Below are positions 43,109-52,461 of a DNA stretch of 64,000 bases, piece after piece (within the stretch, counting starts at the first letter, position 1; every line of letters starts with the position of its first letter). Under the pieces are notes generated by a model. That model was not told where the DNA came from. It ran no database searches and was given only the letters and a program-made list of their open reading frames with translations. The stretch covers positions 3,596,001 through 3,660,000 of the forward strand of contig NZ_CP101153.1 in the NCBI RefSeq assembly GCF_024298825.1, given 5' to 3'. Source of the stretch: Haloglomus salinum (GTDB lineage Archaea; Halobacteriota; Halobacteria; Halobacteriales; Haloarculaceae). Made by a program: the position numbers and the translations under genes.

Positions 43109-44447
43109 GCCACGGAGTGGGGTAGCCGAGCCGCTCATCGAGACCGCCGCCGTCTCCCTTGGTGATGTCGACCCGGCCCGCTCGCGTCACGCCGGCCGGC
43201 GGTCAGCGATTGCACTCGTACCGGGGGCGGACGCCGACGCGGACGCGCCGCTCGCGGTGGCTGGCCTCGCCGACGGCTCGCTCGTCGCCGTCGCGCCCGA
43301 CGGGACCGAACGCTGGCGAGATACCCCAGATACTGCGGGCAGCGTCGTCACCCTCGTCACGTTCGCCGGCGGCGTCCTCGTCGGCGAACGCGGTGCCGAC
43401 GGGGCCGTCCGCTATCACGACAGCGCAACCGGCGACTGTCGATGGCATCACGAGAGCGCGACCGACGTGGGCGACCCCCAGCGCCACTCGCGGTTCTACC
43501 TCCCGTTCGTCGCGAGCGCGGCCACCGCCAGCGTCGACGGCGAGTCTCGGGCGTTCGTTGCCGTGCGACGGTACGAGCGCTCGGGCGACGACCAGCCGCG
43601 TCACTTCGAGAGCGCCGTCTACGCGTTCGACCCGGACGGGACCATCGCGTGGCAGTACGAGGCGGCCGCCTCGCCCATCGCCGTCGATGTCCGGAACGGC
43701 CGGGTCGCGGTCGCCTACAACCGCTGTCCCGAGCCCGACGACCACGATGATGGCCTGGTCGTGCTCGACGCCGCCAACGGCGCCGAACGCTGGTGCTGGG
43801 ACCCCGGCGTGGCGATGCCCGGGCCACCCGGGCAGCGCCGGGTCGGCGACGTATCGCTGACACCTGGCGGCCCGGTTGTCGCGAGCCACGCCGACTACCG
43901 CGGCTACGGGCTGAACTGGCACGGCACGGTGCGCTGGCAGCTCGACCTCGCGCGGCCGGTCGAGCGGGCCGTCTCGGACAGTTCCGCAGCGGACGACACC
44001 CGCGAGGAGGGCGCCGACACCGTCTACGCCTATCCCAACCACGTCCACGCGACCGAATCCAGGGCGCTGTTCGTCACGGGCAACACCTATCCCGAGGCGG
44101 GCCGCGAGACCGAGGCCCGGCATCCGCGCGAGCACACGGCTGTCGGTGTCCAGACTGGCGTGGAGCAGTGGTCGGCCCCGGTCGGCGGCTTCGCCACCGA
44201 CCTCGGCGCCGCCGAAGCGGGTGTGGCGGTCCCATCGGGCCAGCACTTCCGGGACCGGGACGCCGCGACCCACGCGCTCCGGGTGTTCGACCTCGCCGAC
44301 GGGTCGTCCGCCACGGTCGAGACCGACGGTATCGTCACCTGTGCGGCCGTCCGCGACGGCCGTGTTGCGGCGGTGGAGGAGCCCGTGATCTACCACGACG
44401 AGGGCGTCGAGCACGGTTCGTACCGGCTACGGCTGTTCGAGCGGTAA
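43095..44447 (+). CDS. PQQ-like beta-propeller protein of the cobalamin operon, 450 aa
   Basis: Blade-like repeats are seen: VAVAPDGTERWRD, YHDSATGDCRWHHE, YAFDPDGTIAWQYE, VVLDAANGAERWCWD and LNWHGTVRWQLD. No signal peptide or membrane segment, so it is cytoplasmic. It begins 14 bp inside the DUF3209 gene, which makes it the last member of the cobalamin operon. A role in assembling or holding the pathway enzymes is possible but unproven. The ATG at 43095 is chosen because further upstream the frame overlaps DUF3209. Confidence 0.85.
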   Translation: MTTTEPRSGVAEPLIETAAVSLGDVDPARSRHAGRRSAIALVPGADADADAPLAVAGLADGSLVAVAPDGTERWRDTPDTAGSVVTLVTFAGGVLVGERGADGAVRYHDSATGDCRWHHESATDVGDPQRHSRFYLPFVASAATASVDGESRAFVAVRRYERSGDDQPRHFESAVYAFDPDGTIAWQYEAAASPIAVDVRNGRVAVAYNRCPEPDDHDDGLVVLDAANGAERWCWDPGVAMPGPPGQRRVGDVSLTPGGPVVASHADYRGYGLNWHGTVRWQLDLARPVERAVSDSSAADDTREEGADTVYAYPNHVHATESRALFVTGNTYPEAGRETEARHPREHTAVGVQTGVEQWSAPVGGFATDLGAAEAGVAVPSGQHFRDRDAATHALRVFDLADGSSATVETDGIVTCAAVRDGRVAAVEEPVIYHDEGVEHGSYRLRLFER

Positions 44448-44531
44448 TCGAGAACCTGTCTGATTACCGCCTTATCCGAGAGGTATTCGGAGAATATCTG
44501 CTGTCTGTCTATTGTTAGTCGGATTTAACAG

Positions 44532-45299
44532 TTAGTCGCCGGGGGCGACTGCGGGGCTATCGGCCGTGACCATCGCGTCACGGTCGAGTCCGCGCCGGTG
44601 GAACCGTGCGAACGCCGCCGTCAGGACGAGCCACAGGCCGACCTGGCCCGCGAGCACGACACCGCGGTAGGCCGCGACCAGCGGTTCCCCCGCGGCCGCG
44701 GTGGGGCCGACGACCGGGAGCGCGAGCAGCGCGGCGAGTGGGACCGTCGCGACGAGTGCGGCGACCCGGCGGCCGTGACCGATGTCGGCCAGCCGGTCGT
44801 ACAGCGCCCCGCTCGCGAGGCAGGCTACGGCCCCGGCGACGAGCGCGCCGCCGTACCAGAGGCCGCGCACGTCGAGCGCCGCGCCCTCGACGCCCGGGGG
44901 CTGGGGCGGCACCGCGAGCCAGGGCGCCCCCGAGACGGTGAGCAGCCCGGCCGCACCGAGCAGGTAGACCTGGGTGTCGCTCGTGCCGGGAACGGCCGGT
45001 TCCAGCAGGTAGAACGCGACGGCGAAGCCGACGCCCAGCAGGACGCCCCAGCCGAGACCGCCCAGCAGGTTCGTCAGCGTCGATAGCGCTCCCGTCGACA
45101 CGGAGAGCGGCCCCACGTCGATGGCTGCGTGCGCTGTCTCGTCCGCGTGTCCGCCGTCGGCTGCGTGTCCGCCGTGGTGCCCCGCGCGCTCCTCGGCCAC
45201 GGCCACCAGCGGCGAGGCCACCAGCACGACGAACAGCCCGAACGCGAGGCCCGCGACTGCGCCGGCCTTCAGGCCACGGAGCACGTAGGCCGCGAACAT
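44532..45299 (-). CDS. cbtA: CbtA predicted cobalt transporter subunit, 255 aa
   Basis: CbtA proteins are predicted cobalt uptake subunits next to cobalamin genes. The sequence has five to six hydrophobic segments, e.g. LKAGAVAGLAFGLFVVLVAS and VLLGVGFAVAFYLLEPAVPG. An extracellular loop GHHGGHAADGGHADETAH has five histidines, a plausible metal-collecting site. Its ATG shares a base with the cbtB stop (TGATG), so the two are coupled. Confidence 0.92.
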   Translation of the reverse strand: MFAAYVLRGLKAGAVAGLAFGLFVVLVASPLVAVAEERAGHHGGHAADGGHADETAHAAIDVGPLSVSTGALSTLTNLLGGLGWGVLLGVGFAVAFYLLEPAVPGTSDTQVYLLGAAGLLTVSGAPWLAVPPQPPGVEGAALDVRGLWYGGALVAGAVACLASGALYDRLADIGHGRRVAALVATVPLAALLALPVVGPTAAAGEPLVAAYRGVVLAGQVGLWLVLTAAFARFHRRGLDRDAMVTADSPAVAPGD

Positions 45300-45505
45300 C
45301 AGTGACAGACGATGCCGGCGGCGTGGCGCGCGTCGTGGAGTGACTCGTGGACCGCGGGCTCGCCCGCGAACACGAGCAGGAACAGGAGGCCGGCGACCAG
45401 CGCGGTGCCGACCGCGACCTGCGTGGCGGTCAGCGACGTGCGTGCGGCAGTGAAACGGTCCTGGACGGTCGAGGCCCGCGAGACGGGCTGTGATGACTGC
45501 GACAT
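45299..45505 (-). CDS. cbtB: CbtB predicted cobalt transporter subunit, 68 aa
   Basis: A single transmembrane helix (VAVGTALVAGLLFLLVFAG) is followed by a His-rich end HESLHDARHAAGIVCH. The terminal histidines and cysteine are the CbtB hallmark and presumably bind cobalt for CbtA. Size is normal. Its upstream region shares the spaced CTTGT-ATTGT motif with the cbiT promoter, so the two units may be controlled together. Confidence 0.93.
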   Translation of the reverse strand: MSQSSQPVSRASTVQDRFTAARTSLTATQVAVGTALVAGLLFLLVFAGEPAVHESLHDARHAAGIVCH

Positions 45506-45515
45506 CGGAAACTCG

Positions 45516-45546
45516 ACTTGTCAAAAGTAAAGCTAGATTGTAAAAC
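45516..45546. promoter_or_regulatory. candidate operator upstream of cbtB
   Basis: ACTTGTCAAAAG (45516-45527) and ATTGTAAAAC (45537-45546) lie 11-41 nt before cbtB. CTTGT and ATTGT start 20 nt apart, exactly as in the cbiT promoter (35108 and 35128). On the coding strand the region reads GTTTTACAATCTAGC, and the TATA element is probably CTTTAC near 45532. Confidence 0.5.
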
Positions 45547-45577
45547 TTTCGAGCGAGCCACAGCTCGATTGCACAGC

Positions 45578-47815
45578 TCAGGTGTCGGTGTCGCCCGCGT
45601 CCCGGGCGGCCGCGTCAACGCGCTCGGCCGAGAGCGCGTCGAGCCCGACGACGGTCGCATCCGTCGCCCCTGCGACCGTCCCGACCAGGCCACGCTCCTC
45701 ACCGGCGTCCACCACCAGCACGTCGTCGGCCACCTCGGCGAGTCCCCGCGCCGCGTCGCGGGTCGCCGCCGTCGGGCTCTCACCGTCGGCGACGTTCGCG
45801 CGGCCGTCCGTCACGAGTACGGCCACGCTCGCGTCCGGACCGGCCCGCGCCAGCACCTCGCTCGCGGTCCGGAGCCCGGCCGGCAGCGGCGTTCGGTCCG
45901 CCGTCGGCAGTTCCTTCAGGTGGCGCGCCGCCCGACTCGTGCTGTCCGTCGGCGGCAACACCACGTCCGCCCCGTCGCCGGCGAACGCCACCAGCCCGAC
46001 CTCGTCGCGGGCCTGGTAGGAGTCCCGGAGCAACTCCAGCAGCGTCCCCTTCGCGGCGCGCATCGCCGGCCGCATCGATGCGCTCGCGTCCACGACGAAC
46101 AGGACGAGCGTCGTCGCGTCGCCGGCCCGGACGGAGGCGCGGAGGTCGCGCGCAGCCACACCGTCCCCGCCGCGGGCGGCCGCCGCCCGGACCGACGCCG
46201 CCGCGTCGACCTGGTCGTCCGTGTCCGCTCGCCGCGTCCGAATCCGCGGGCCCGACTCGCTCCCGCGGACCGTCGCCGACCCGCCGCTCGACCCGTCGGT
46301 CGCCTCGGGTCCATCCGGCGTCGGCAGGTCGGGGGCTCGCGCCTCGCCTGCCTCGGCACGTGTCTGTCCCGGAAGGAGCGGCGTCGGTGGCGCGGCCTCG
46401 TCGGCGTCCTCGCCTGGTTCGCCGTCGACCGGTTCCTCGGGCTCCCCTCCATCCGCCGTCTGTTCCCCGTCGGCGGGCATCGGGTTCGGACTCTCCATGG
46501 GTGTCTCGCTGTCGTCCGCATCCGTACCGGACTCCTCTGGGGTCGTGCCGGGGTCGTGCGTGCCGCCGCCCGCGGACCCGTCTCCTGGCTCCGACTCCGG
46601 CTCGTGGTCCCCCGGGTCGGCGGTGCTGGCGGTGTCGTCATCAGCCTCGCCAGCATCGCCATCACCGGCGTCATCGTCGGCTTCTCTCGACTCACCCTCG
46701 CCCTCGCTCTGCCCCTCACCGTTCGCGCCATCGTCGAACCGCTCGTCCAGGAGGTCGTCCGGGGCGGGGGCGTCCTCGAACGGCCGGGACCGCAACCGGT
46801 GGGGCAGCGCCAGTTCGGCGGCCCGCCGTACGTCCGGTTCGAGGACGCGCGGCCGGTCGTCCAGGGCGGCGAAGGCGAGCGCCGCACGTGCCGTGGCGAT
46901 ATCGGCGCGGTGCCCGTCGACGCCCGCATCACGACAGAGTTCGGCCACCTCGGCGGCGAACTCGTCGGGGAGATGGGTGTCGCCCGCCGCCAGCCGCTCG
47001 CGGGCGCGCCGGAGCTGGGCGGCGTGGTCGGTCTCGTCGGCTGCCGTCTCGTCCTCCAGCGGGTCCTCGCCCCGGTCCCGGGCCAGCGCGCCGCGGAGCA
47101 CCCGGACACGGTCCTCGGTATCCTGGAGCCCGGCGACGGTCGCCTGGAGGTCGAACCGGTCGCGGAACTGCGGGCGCAGGTCCCCCTCCTCCGGGTTCAT
47201 CGTCCCGACCAGCGTGAACGAGGCCGGGTGCCGAACCGAGACGCCGTCGCGCTCGACGCGGTTGACGCCGCTCGCCGCCGCGTCCAGCAGCGCGTCCACG
47301 AGGTGGTCGTCCAGCAGGTTCACCTCGTCCACGTACAGCACCCCGCGGTTCGCCCGGGCCAGTAGCCCCGGATCGAACGTCGCCTCGCCGTCCAGCGCGT
47401 CCGCGACCGACAGCGTCCCGACGAGTCGGTCACGAGTCGCGCCGAGCGGGAGCGTCACAAGTGGTGTCGGCCGCGTCTCGACGGGCGGGTCCGCCCGCTC
47501 TCGGCAGTCCGGGCACTGTGGCGGTGCGGCCACCGCGCCGGGCCCCTCGCCGTCCGGGTCTGGGTGGCAGCCGAACGGGCAGTCTGCGACGATCCGCTGG
47601 TCGGGCAGCAGGTCGGCCAGTGCCCGCACGGCGGTCGATTTCGCGGTCCCCTTCTCCCCCCGGACGAGCAGGCCCGAGAGCGCGTCACTGGCGCCGACTG
47701 CGAGTAAAGCTCGCTTGAGCTCCGACTGGCCGACCACCTCGTCGAACCTCGGTCCATCGCGCTCCTGGGGCGGTCCGGGCCCCGATAGGCTTTTGCCCCG
47801 TGCGAATTCAACCAT
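45578..47815 (-). CDS. ChlI-ChlD-type fusion subunit of cobaltochelatase, 745 aa
   Basis: Residues 20-340 are the AAA+ ChlI/BchI domain: LLVRGEKGTAKSTAVRAL (Walker A), a Cys motif CPFGCHPD...PQCPDC, GVLYVDEVNLLDDHLVD (Walker B), and LVGTMNPEEGDLRPQFRDRFDL. A Pro/Glu/Asp-rich linker runs from about 355 to 560. Residues about 570-745 form a VWA domain with MIDAS VVDASASMRP and VLVTDGRANV. In haloarchaea this magnesium-chelatase-like fusion is assumed to work with CobN to insert cobalt. It starts only 34 bp from cobN. Confidence 0.93.
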   Translation of the reverse strand: MVEFARGKSLSGPGPPQERDGPRFDEVVGQSELKRALLAVGASDALSGLLVRGEKGTAKSTAVRALADLLPDQRIVADCPFGCHPDPDGEGPGAVAAPPQCPDCRERADPPVETRPTPLVTLPLGATRDRLVGTLSVADALDGEATFDPGLLARANRGVLYVDEVNLLDDHLVDALLDAAASGVNRVERDGVSVRHPASFTLVGTMNPEEGDLRPQFRDRFDLQATVAGLQDTEDRVRVLRGALARDRGEDPLEDETAADETDHAAQLRRARERLAAGDTHLPDEFAAEVAELCRDAGVDGHRADIATARAALAFAALDDRPRVLEPDVRRAAELALPHRLRSRPFEDAPAPDDLLDERFDDGANGEGQSEGEGESREADDDAGDGDAGEADDDTASTADPGDHEPESEPGDGSAGGGTHDPGTTPEESGTDADDSETPMESPNPMPADGEQTADGGEPEEPVDGEPGEDADEAAPPTPLLPGQTRAEAGEARAPDLPTPDGPEATDGSSGGSATVRGSESGPRIRTRRADTDDQVDAAASVRAAAARGGDGVAARDLRASVRAGDATTLVLFVVDASASMRPAMRAAKGTLLELLRDSYQARDEVGLVAFAGDGADVVLPPTDSTSRAARHLKELPTADRTPLPAGLRTASEVLARAGPDASVAVLVTDGRANVADGESPTAATRDAARGLAEVADDVLVVDAGEERGLVGTVAGATDATVVGLDALSAERVDAAARDAGDTDT

Positions 47816-47849
47816 ACTTGTCCGATTGCAACGGAGGTTTAACAAGATT
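47816..47849. promoter_or_regulatory. 34-bp divergent promoter between the chelatase subunit gene and cobN
   Basis: Only 34 bp separate the two ATGs. CTTGT (47817-47821) and its complement ACAAG (47842-47846) sit at both ends. AACGGAGGTTT in the middle provides a possible ribosome-binding site for cobN. For both leaderless mRNAs the TATA element would lie inside or beside the other gene's first codons, so transcription in the two directions should interfere or be co-controlled. Confidence 0.5.
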
Positions 47850-50800
47850 ATGCCTACCATCGGCCTGTACACGGCGACGGAGAACGAACTGGGGGCGGTC
47901 GGCCGGGCCGCCGGCGAGGTGGACGCGGACCTCGTGGTGCGCTCGGAGAGCGACCTCGACGGTCCGGAGGACGCCGACGCGTTCGTCGACGAACTGACCG
48001 ACGCGACCGCGGTGGTGCTGTGGCTCCACGGCGCCGAGGACTCGATGCCCGGCTACGGGCACGTCGTCGAGCGGCTACGCGAGGCGGGCGTCCCGCTCGT
48101 GGTGAAGGCGACCGGTGACGCCTTCGCTATCGAGGACACGACCGTCGACACGGCGACCCGCGACCAGGTCTGCGACTACCTCGACCGCGGCGGCACCGCG
48201 AACGTCGCCAGCTGCGTCCGCTACCTGATGGACCAGTTCAGCGACGCGTCACGCGAGTTCGATGACCCCGTGGCGCTCCCGACGGAGGGCGTCTACCACC
48301 CGGACCATCCGGGCGCGAACTACGAGGACCTCGCCGCGACCCTCGACCCCGACACGCCCACCGTCGGCGTCTGGTTCTACGAGTCCCACTGGACCCACGA
48401 GAACCTGCGCTACGTCGACGCACAGGTCCGTGCCATCGAGGCCGAGGGCGCCGACGCGTTCCCGGTCTTCTGTAACCCTGCGGAGGATGCCCCCGACCAA
48501 CGAGACGCGGAGTGGGTCGTCGACAACTGGCTCACGGACGACGCGGGCGACCCCATCGTGGACGCGATGCTCTCCTCGTTCATGTTCTCGCTCTCGATGG
48601 ACGAGCGCGGTCGGAGCGCCGACGACGAGGGCAGTGGCGACGTGTTCCTGGACCGACTGGGCGTGCCGGTCGTCCAGACCGTGACGACGATGCGCTCGCG
48701 GTCGCGCTACGAGTCCAGCGACACGGGCGTGATGGGCTTCGAACTTGCGCTCTCCGTGGCGCTCCCGGAGTTCGACGGCAACGTCATCACCCACCCCATC
48801 AGCGGGAAGGAACGCACGGGCGACGAGGCCGGCATCGGTACCGCGCCGAAGCAGCACTTCCCCATCGAGGACCGGGTGAGCCACGCCGCGAGTCTCGCAG
48901 TCAACTGGGCCCAACTCCGGCACACACCGAACGCCGAGAAGAATGTCGCCGTCGTCCTCCACAACTACCCGCCCAGCGACGACGGCATCGGCACCGCGTT
49001 CGGCCTGGACTCGCCGGCTAGCACGGTCAATCTGCTCGAGGAACTGGACGGGCGAGGGTACGACCTCGGCGCGGGGGCGGGAGGTGCCGGGGCCGACCCG
49101 CTGCCCGAGAGCGGCCAGGCGCTCGTCGACCAGCTCACCGCCCAGCTCACGCTCGACGACCGCTGGGTCGCGCCCGAGGACGTGCGGGACCTGTCGGTCG
49201 ACACGGTCGCGCCGGACATGTACGCCGAGTGGTTCGCGAAGATGGACGACGGATTCTGCCAGAACGTCGTCGAGGAGTGGGGCGACCCGCCCGAGCGCCC
49301 GTTCGCCATCCCCGGCGTCGAGTTCGGCAACGTGCTCGTCACGGTCCAGCCCCCGCGTGGCTTCGGGATGGACCCCTCGAAGGTGTACCACGACTCGGAC
49401 CTCCAGCCCCCCCACGACTACGCGGCGTTCTACGGCTGGCTCCGCCACGACTTCGACGCCGACGCCGTCGTCCACCTCGGCACCCACGGCTCGCTGGAGT
49501 GGCTCCCCGGGAAGACCGTCGGCCTCGACGGCGAGAGCGCCCCCGACGCGCTGGTCGGCGACCTCCCGAACGTCTACCCGTACATCGTCAACAACCCCGG
49601 CGAGGGGACGCAGGCGAAACGGCGCTCCTACGCCGCCGTCGTCGACTACCTCACGCCGCCGATGGCGAACGCGGGGACGTACGACGAACTCGCCGAACTG
49701 GAGGAACTCGCGAGCGAGTACCGCGAGGCCGGGACGACCGGCGCCCGCCCGGACGAGGGGCAGGCACTCGAGGAGCGGATTCGCGCAGCTGTCGACGAGG
49801 CCGACCTCGCCGTCGAACTCGGCATCGAAGGCGACATCGAGGAGCGGGCGGACGTGCGCGGACCGGAGGAGGCCGGCACCACGCTCGCCGAGGGCACAGT
49901 CGACGGCGACGACGTCTCCGTCGACGAACTCGTCGAGCGGGTCCACGACTACCTGACCGACGTGAAGACGACCCAGATTCGGATGGGGCTCCACACGATG
50001 AGCGAGCCGCCCGCCGGTGACCGCCTGGTCGAGTACCTCGTCGCGCTGACGCGCCTGGAGAACCCGGGTGCCCCGAGCCTCCGGGACAGCGTCGCCGGCG
50101 TGCTGGGCGTCGACCCCGACCGGATGCTCGAATCGCCGGGCGCGTACGACGACGCCCTCGGGATGACCTACGCCGAGGCCGCCGACGAGGTGTACGAGAC
50201 GTGCTGTGAGCTGGTGCGGACGCTCGCAGCGCACGAGTTCGACCTGCCGGCCTCCGAACGCGAGGCCGGGGCCGGGGACGAACTCAACCTGAACCTGCTG
50301 GTCGTCGACATCGACCCGCTCGGAGATGCCCGTGCCCAACCGGGCGCCCACGACGACCTGCGGGAGGCGCTGCAGTTCATCTGCGAGGAGGCCGCACCGC
50401 GGGTCGGTGGCGCGCGTCAGGAGGTCCCCCGGACGGCCGACGCGCTCGCGGGCGAGTACGTCCCGCCGGGCGGGAGCGGTGCGCCCACGCGCGGCGGCGT
50501 GGACCTGCTCCCGACGGGGCGGAACTTCTACACGCTCGACCCGCGCAAGGTGCCGGCGAAACACGCGTACGACGCGGGCAGGGAGGTCGCCGAGGGCGTG
50601 GCTGCTCGGCACCACGACGAGGAAGGTGAGTATCCCGAGGAGATCGGCGTCGTCGCCTGGGGGACCCCGACCGTCCGCACGCGCGGCGAGACCATCGGCC
50701 AGGTGCTCGCGCTGATGGGCGTCCGTCCGGTCTGGACCGACGCCGGCCGCGTCGACGACGTGGAGGCCATCCCGCTCGACGAACTGGGTCGGCCCCGTAT

Positions 50801-51746
50801 CGACGTGACCACGCGCGTCTCCGGGCTGTTCCGGGACGCCTTCCCCGCGGCGGCGGGCGTCGTCCACGACGCGGTCGACCTCGTGGCGGGGCTGGACGAG
50901 TCCCACGAGGAGAACTTCGTGAAGAAGCACGTCGACGAGGAGGCCGACACACTCGAAGCCGATGGGTGTGCCCGCGACGCCGCCAAACAGCGCGTGTTCA
51001 CCACGCGCCCGGGCGGCTACGGCGCGGGGACGAACAAGGCCGTCGACGAGGGGAACTGGGAGTCCCGTGCGGACCTCGCCGAGGTGTACGTCCAGTGGGG
51101 CGGCTACGCGATGGGGTCGCGCGGGACGGTCAGCGAGGCCCACGACGCCTTCGAGCGCCGCCTCGGGAGCGTCGAGGCGACCGTGAAGATCGAGGACACC
51201 GCCGAACAGGACGAGTTCGACTCTTCGGACTGGTACGCCTTCCACGGCGGCTTCATCACCGCCGTCGCGGAGACCGCGGGCGAGGAGCCGGCCTCCTACG
51301 TCGGCGACACCTCCGACCCCTCGCGGGTCGACGTCTACACCAACGAGGAGAAGGTCCGCAAGGCGATGCGGGCCCGCGTCCTCAATCCCTCGTGGCTGGA
51401 GTCGATGGAGGAGCACGGCTACAAGGGCGCCGGCGACCTCTCGACGACGGTCGATGTCGTTCTCGGGTGGGACGCCACGACTGGCGTCATCAGTGACGGG
51501 TTGTGGAACGACGTGGCCGAGAGGTTCGCGCTCGACGAGGACCGCCAGGAGTGGCTCCGGGAGGTGAACCCGTGGGCACTGGAATCCATCACGGACACCC
51601 TCCTCGAAGCGAGCGAACGCGGCCTCTGGGATGCCGACGAGGAGATGCTGGACGACCTGCGCGACGCCAACCTGCGGGCCGACGGCGATATCGAGGCGCG
51701 TGATGCTGGCGGTGCGACGCAGGGGGTGACCAGCGATGACGACTGA
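47850..51746 (+). CDS. cobN: cobaltochelatase large subunit CobN, 1298 aa
   Basis: This is a full-length CobN/ChlH-family protein. Family blocks include FCNPAEDAPDQRDAEWVV, GKERTGDEAGIG, KNVAVVLHNYPPSDDGIGTAFGLD, the porphyrin-binding LQPPHDYAAFYGWLRHDF, VHLGTHGSLEWLPGKTVGL, PYIVNNPGEGTQAKRRSYA, and RPVWTDAGRVDDVEAIPLDELGRPR. It holds the tetrapyrrole and cobalt while the ChlI-ChlD fusion supplies ATP-driven remodelling. The presence of CbiX as well suggests both early and late chelatases. ATG at 47850; it overlaps cbiC by 11 bp. Confidence 0.97.
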   Translation: MPTIGLYTATENELGAVGRAAGEVDADLVVRSESDLDGPEDADAFVDELTDATAVVLWLHGAEDSMPGYGHVVERLREAGVPLVVKATGDAFAIEDTTVDTATRDQVCDYLDRGGTANVASCVRYLMDQFSDASREFDDPVALPTEGVYHPDHPGANYEDLAATLDPDTPTVGVWFYESHWTHENLRYVDAQVRAIEAEGADAFPVFCNPAEDAPDQRDAEWVVDNWLTDDAGDPIVDAMLSSFMFSLSMDERGRSADDEGSGDVFLDRLGVPVVQTVTTMRSRSRYESSDTGVMGFELALSVALPEFDGNVITHPISGKERTGDEAGIGTAPKQHFPIEDRVSHAASLAVNWAQLRHTPNAEKNVAVVLHNYPPSDDGIGTAFGLDSPASTVNLLEELDGRGYDLGAGAGGAGADPLPESGQALVDQLTAQLTLDDRWVAPEDVRDLSVDTVAPDMYAEWFAKMDDGFCQNVVEEWGDPPERPFAIPGVEFGNVLVTVQPPRGFGMDPSKVYHDSDLQPPHDYAAFYGWLRHDFDADAVVHLGTHGSLEWLPGKTVGLDGESAPDALVGDLPNVYPYIVNNPGEGTQAKRRSYAAVVDYLTPPMANAGTYDELAELEELASEYREAGTTGARPDEGQALEERIRAAVDEADLAVELGIEGDIEERADVRGPEEAGTTLAEGTVDGDDVSVDELVERVHDYLTDVKTTQIRMGLHTMSEPPAGDRLVEYLVALTRLENPGAPSLRDSVAGVLGVDPDRMLESPGAYDDALGMTYAEAADEVYETCCELVRTLAAHEFDLPASEREAGAGDELNLNLLVVDIDPLGDARAQPGAHDDLREALQFICEEAAPRVGGARQEVPRTADALAGEYVPPGGSGAPTRGGVDLLPTGRNFYTLDPRKVPAKHAYDAGREVAEGVAARHHDEEGEYPEEIGVVAWGTPTVRTRGETIGQVLALMGVRPVWTDAGRVDDVEAIPLDELGRPRIDVTTRVSGLFRDAFPAAAGVVHDAVDLVAGLDESHEENFVKKHVDEEADTLEADGCARDAAKQRVFTTRPGGYGAGTNKAVDEGNWESRADLAEVYVQWGGYAMGSRGTVSEAHDAFERRLGSVEATVKIEDTAEQDEFDSSDWYAFHGGFITAVAETAGEEPASYVGDTSDPSRVDVYTNEEKVRKAMRARVLNPSWLESMEEHGYKGAGDLSTTVDVVLGWDATTGVISDGLWNDVAERFALDEDRQEWLREVNPWALESITDTLLEASERGLWDADEEMLDDLRDANLRADGDIEARDAGGATQGVTSDDD

Positions 51747-52461
51747 GGGCCAGCAGAGCGATGCCGAGGCGGACGAGTTCGACGACTACGCCGACCTCGG
51801 CGCGACGACGGAGAACGCGATGGAGATCGCCGAGACGAGCATGGACCGAGTCCACGAACTCGTCCCGCAGGAGACTCTGGCCGACCGGTTCCGCGCGAAG
51901 GCGGTCCACGCGACCGGCGACCCCGAGTTCCAGTACCTCGTCCGGTTCACGGGCGCCGACGAGTCCGAACCCGCCCGTGCCGGCGCCCGTGCCGTGCTCG
52001 ACGAGGCACCCATCGTGACCGACATCACGATGGTGAAATCCGGAATCACGGGACGCGGTCACGCCTGCGAGGTGCGGAAGGCCATCGGCAACGGCGCCGA
52101 GCTGGCGGCCGAGACGGGGATGACCCGGACCGCCGCCTCCGTGCTGGAGCTGGACCGTGAGGGCGTCTACGACGGCGCGGTCGCGGTCGTCGGCAACGCG
52201 CCGACGGCTGCGCTGGCGCTCGCGGACTGCATCGAGGACGGCACCCGGCCCGCCGTCGTGGTCGCCACGCCCGTCGGCTTCGTGAAGGCCGCCGAATCCC
52301 GGAAGCGGCTCCGCGAGGTCGCAGGCGAGCACGGCGTGCCCGCTATCACCAACGTCGGGCGGCGCGGCGGGAGCGGCCTCGCCGCCGGCCTGACGAACGA
52401 ACTGGTGCACGTCGCGAGCGATGCCCACGAGGGAGACGTGGAACTGGAGGGGTCGCCGTGA
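51736..52461 (+). CDS. cbiC: cobalt-precorrin-8 methylmutase, 241 aa
   Basis: It moves the methyl from C11 to C12, giving cobyrinate. Typical blocks are ETSMDRVHELV, RAKAVHATGDPEFQYLVRF, VTDITMVKSGITGRGH, TRTAASVLEL, VVGNAPTAALALADCI and PAVVVATPVGFVKAAESR. The N-terminal acidic segment of 30 residues is haloarchaeal. It is coupled to cobN (11-bp overlap) and to cbiE (GTGA). Confidence 0.96.
   Translation: MTTEGQQSDAEADEFDDYADLGATTENAMEIAETSMDRVHELVPQETLADRFRAKAVHATGDPEFQYLVRFTGADESEPARAGARAVLDEAPIVTDITMVKSGITGRGHACEVRKAIGNGAELAAETGMTRTAASVLELDREGVYDGAVAVVGNAPTAALALADCIEDGTRPAVVVATPVGFVKAAESRKRLREVAGEHGVPAITNVGRRGGSGLAAGLTNELVHVASDAHEGDVELEGSP

Noticed and set aside
48249-51416. 1055-residue minus-strand frame opposite cobN
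   Set aside because: CobN motifs are clear on the plus strand; the antisense frame is a third-position GC artefact.
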